13,807 nt of DNA, from contig DAQA01000009.1 in the NCBI GenBank assembly GCA_002502685.1, positions 1 through 13,807 on the forward strand. The letters are read 5' to 3'. The position numbers were made by a program, and so were the translations under genes. This DNA comes from Euryarchaeota archaeon UBA202. GTDB lineage: Archaea; Thermoplasmatota; E2; UBA202. This document shows, piece after piece, positions 12,474-13,807 of the stretch. The notes under the pieces are model-generated. The model ran no database searches, was not told the origin of the DNA, and saw only the letters and a program-made list of their open reading frames with translations. How positions within the stretch are numbered: the stretch's first letter is position 1; each line of letters begins with the position of its first letter.

Positions 12474-12876
12474 GTGTTATCTCCACGACGTCGTTGTTTT
12501 TTAGATTTAATTTCTTTCTCAGGTTTGAAGGGGCAATTATCTCGATAATGTCCGTGTAACGGGTTTTTTGGGGTAAAACTATTGTTCCCTTTGTTTTTTT
12601 TTGGTCTTTTTTTAGGGTACAATTTAGACATGTTACTTGTCCAAAAGTTTTGTTGTTTTCCCTAAATCCTGTAATCAGTATGCCAGTTGTGTTTTTTACC
12701 AGGTAGGATCTTTCTTCATTCTTTATTTTCAGATTTAATGTACCCTCATAGGGTATATATCCTATTTTTTTGATGAATTGTTTTTTATAGTTTTCTTGGG
12801 TGACAAAAAATTTTCCGGTTCCCAATCCTGGTACAACTTGTCCGTTCAGATGTATTTTTGCGTTAGATTGTTTCAT
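12463..12876 (-). CDS. ribK: CTP-dependent riboflavin kinase (RibK, DUF120)
   Basis: The 137-residue protein matches the archaeal RibK fold: GQVVPGLGTGKFFV (12-25) is the nucleotide-binding opening, YKKQFIKKIGYIPYEGTLNL (30-49) carries the family-defining F---LG-xPYxGTLNL pattern, and LPQKTRYTDIIEIIAPSNLR (101-120) followed by LNLKNNDVVEI closes the cradle-loop barrel. The enzyme phosphorylates riboflavin to FMN with CTP, unlike bacterial ATP-using RibF. Its ATG overlaps the end of the winged-helix gene by 14 nt in another frame. In RbkR regulators the two domains are one polypeptide, so the pair looks like a split RbkR. An FMN-forming enzyme next to a flavoenzyme gene (12473) is suggestive, but they are convergent. 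Confidence 0.88.
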   Translation of the reverse strand: MKQSNAKIHLNGQVVPGLGTGKFFVTQENYKKQFIKKIGYIPYEGTLNLKIKNEERSYLVKNTTGILITGFRENNKTFGQVTCLNCTLKKDQKKTKGTIVLPQKTRYTDIIEIIAPSNLRKKLNLKNNDVVEITLNV

Positions 12877-13111
12877 GACTTTTAATTTTTATCAGTATTT
12901 TTTTGCCATGGTCTGTAAGTCTATATCCCTTTCTATGTTTTTCAATTAATTTTCCTTCGGTTATTTCTGTGACAGCGCGTTCAACAAGTTTGGGAAGTAA
13001 ATGGTGTTTTTTTGCAATTTTATCAATTGAGTGTTCCCCCGAGGCAATTTCACTAAATACTGCTTTTCTTATTTTATTAGATATTATAAATCCTTCACTA
13101 TATTCTTCCAT
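12863..13111 (-). CDS. rbkR: Winged helix-turn-helix protein, probable detached DNA-binding half of RbkR
   Basis: From the ATG at 13111 the product is 82 residues: a short acidic start, helices NKIRKAVFSEIASGEHSIDK and IAKKHHLLPKLVERAVTEI, and the wing TEGKLIEKHRKGYRLTDHGK, a MarR/ArsR-like winged helix. The same architecture forms the N-terminal half of RbkR, an archaeal riboflavin-pathway repressor fused to a CTP-dependent riboflavin kinase. Here the frame ends in KSHETI and its last 14 bases overlap the RibK start. A GTG at 13123 is in frame, but the TATA-like box at 13141-13148 predicts transcription near 13119, favouring 13111. It could be a working two-gene version, a frameshifted gene (A-runs near 12893-12906), or an unrelated regulator. 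The symbol reflects inferred ancestry. Confidence 0.7.
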   Translation of the reverse strand: MEEYSEGFIISNKIRKAVFSEIASGEHSIDKIAKKHHLLPKLVERAVTEITEGKLIEKHRKGYRLTDHGKKILIKIKSHETI

Positions 13112-13140
13112 GTTTTCACACACATAGAATTTTGTTTTGG

Positions 13141-13148
13141 TTAATAAA
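13141..13148 (-). promoter_or_regulatory. TATA-like box of the wHTH-ribK pair
   Basis: Minus-strand TTTATTAA lies about 33 nt upstream of the ATG at 13111, within the 77-nt gap after the gamma-carbonic-anhydrase gene, so the wHTH-ribK pair probably has its own promoter. Confidence 0.4.
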
Positions 13149-13200
13149 TTTTTTTTTATGTATCCCTTTCTTTTTTATAATTCTGTTTTCAAAAGAGATT

Positions 13201-13734
13201 TTATTCTGGGTCTATTTTTTTTAATTGTTCTCGATAGGATTTTTCAGCGAGGGTGACATATATTTTCTTGAAATGCATCCATTGTTTTTTGTAATCTTTT
13301 GTGATATCCGCAACTATTTTTGCGGGGACTCCCACAGCTATTTTTCCTGGGGGTATTTCTTGATTATTTTTAACTACGCATCCTTCGCCAATTACTGCCC
13401 ATTCACCAACTTCTGCATAGTCGCTTACGACTGCATTCATTCCTATGATAGCCCAATCCCTAATTTTTGCGTTATGGATAACTGATCCATGTCCTATGGT
13501 AACATTTTTTCCGATCCAACATTCTTCATTGGGTCGTGCATGGATGACACAATTATCCTCGATGCTTGTTTTATCACCTATTACAATTTTTCCGTAATCC
13601 CCTCTGATTCGGGCACCAGGCCCGATAAAGCATCCTCCCCCGATTTTTACATTACCAATTACATCTGCGCTATCACAAATATATGATTCTTTTTTAACAG
13701 AGGGTATTTGAGAATTAAATTCGAATAATGACAT
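13201..13734 (-). CDS. Gamma-carbonic-anhydrase-like left-handed beta-helix protein
   Basis: The 177-residue protein is built of hexapeptide repeats (VIGNVKIGGGCFIGPGARIR and onward), folding as a left-handed beta-helix with a C-terminal helix (about 145-172). Zinc ligands of the family are present: CVIHA (His65), TIGHG (His82) and VIHNA (His87). The conserved Arg44 and Asp46 in RIRGDYG are also present. It lacks the acidic loop with the proton-shuttle Glu of the Methanosarcina Cam enzyme, so it belongs to the CamH/YrdA/PaaY-like group, some of which hydrate CO2 and some of which have no proven activity. The usual Gln before DNCVIH is Glu59 here. It acts as a trimer in the cytoplasm. The start is 16 nt after the stop of a partial gene, implying one operon. 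Confidence 0.85.
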   Translation of the reverse strand: MSLFEFNSQIPSVKKESYICDSADVIGNVKIGGGCFIGPGARIRGDYGKIVIGDKTSIEDNCVIHARPNEECWIGKNVTIGHGSVIHNAKIRDWAIIGMNAVVSDYAEVGEWAVIGEGCVVKNNQEIPPGKIAVGVPAKIVADITKDYKKQWMHFKKIYVTLAEKSYREQLKKIDPE

Positions 13735-13750
13735 GATAATCAGGATGACA

Positions 13751-13807
13751 TTATTTTTTTTTCTTAGATTTTTTTTCTTTTTTTGGTTGTTCTTCTTCTA
13801 TGGTTTC
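13751..13807 (-). CDS. C-terminal tail of an unidentified lysine-rich protein (partial)
   Basis: The minus strand is open from the window edge to a TAA at 13751-13753, ending ETIEEEQPKKEKKSKKKK. Lysine-rich tails of this kind occur on archaeal ribosomal, chaperonin and nucleic-acid-binding proteins; 18 codons cannot decide. Spacing of 16 nt to the next gene supports a real operon partner. Confidence 0.45.
   Translation of the reverse strand, partial: ETIEEEQPKKEKKSKKKK

Noticed and set aside
12903..13127. Plus-strand 74-codon ORF opposite the winged-helix gene
   Set aside because: Antisense to a gene with clear domain content; no leader signal.

Overview
The window looks like chromosomal DNA from an AT-rich archaeon, probably a euryarchaeote or Thermoplasmatota-like lineage. 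The reasons are a CdrS-FtsZ pair, an archaeal beta-CASP ribonuclease, a Holliday-junction-resolvase-like nuclease, a CTP-type riboflavin kinase with an RbkR-like winged helix, a UbiA prenyltransferase, and several genes with a TATA-like box about 25 nt before the start codon, as expected for leaderless archaeal mRNAs. The lineage is an inference from gene content; no rRNA is present.

Region 1 (1-5120) is accessory in character and codes mainly for exported proteins: a chymotrypsin-fold (S1) protease on the minus strand whose reading frame breaks at a homopolymer before the serine half; a permuted papain-fold (NlpC/P60, YiiX-like) hydrolase; a seven-repeat beta-propeller with a C-terminal Ig-like domain; and an unrecognised small exported protein. 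The DNA between them is rich in debris and repeats: a perfect 32-bp palindrome next to a decayed tRNA-Asp-like cloverleaf, a frameshifted gene remnant, two near-tandem leader repeats of about 112 nt with a 43-codon ORF translationally coupled to the hydrolase, and a scrap of a beta-helix protein. The theme fits an organism that works on extracellular protein or peptide material.

Region 2 (5120-7235) has three small genes, each with its own TATA-like box: a protein with two tandem helix-turn-helix units and an unrecognised C-terminal domain, a stand-alone ATP-cone protein, and a PD-(D/E)XK nuclease resembling archaeal Hjc.

Region 3 (7257-13807) is core genome. An aCPSF2-like beta-CASP RNase converges on a cdrS-ftsZ operon (minus). 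That operon's promoter carries a palindrome at the predicted start site and is divergent from a UbiA prenyltransferase plus CrtI-like FAD oxidoreductase operon (plus). The latter converges, with overlapping 3' ends, on a minus-strand cluster: the lysine-rich tail of an unknown protein, a gamma-carbonic-anhydrase-like protein, a winged-helix protein and riboflavin kinase. The last two are normally fused in the archaeal regulator RbkR and are here two genes overlapping by 14 nt in different frames.

No rRNA, intact tRNA, CRISPR array, or complete insertion sequence was seen.
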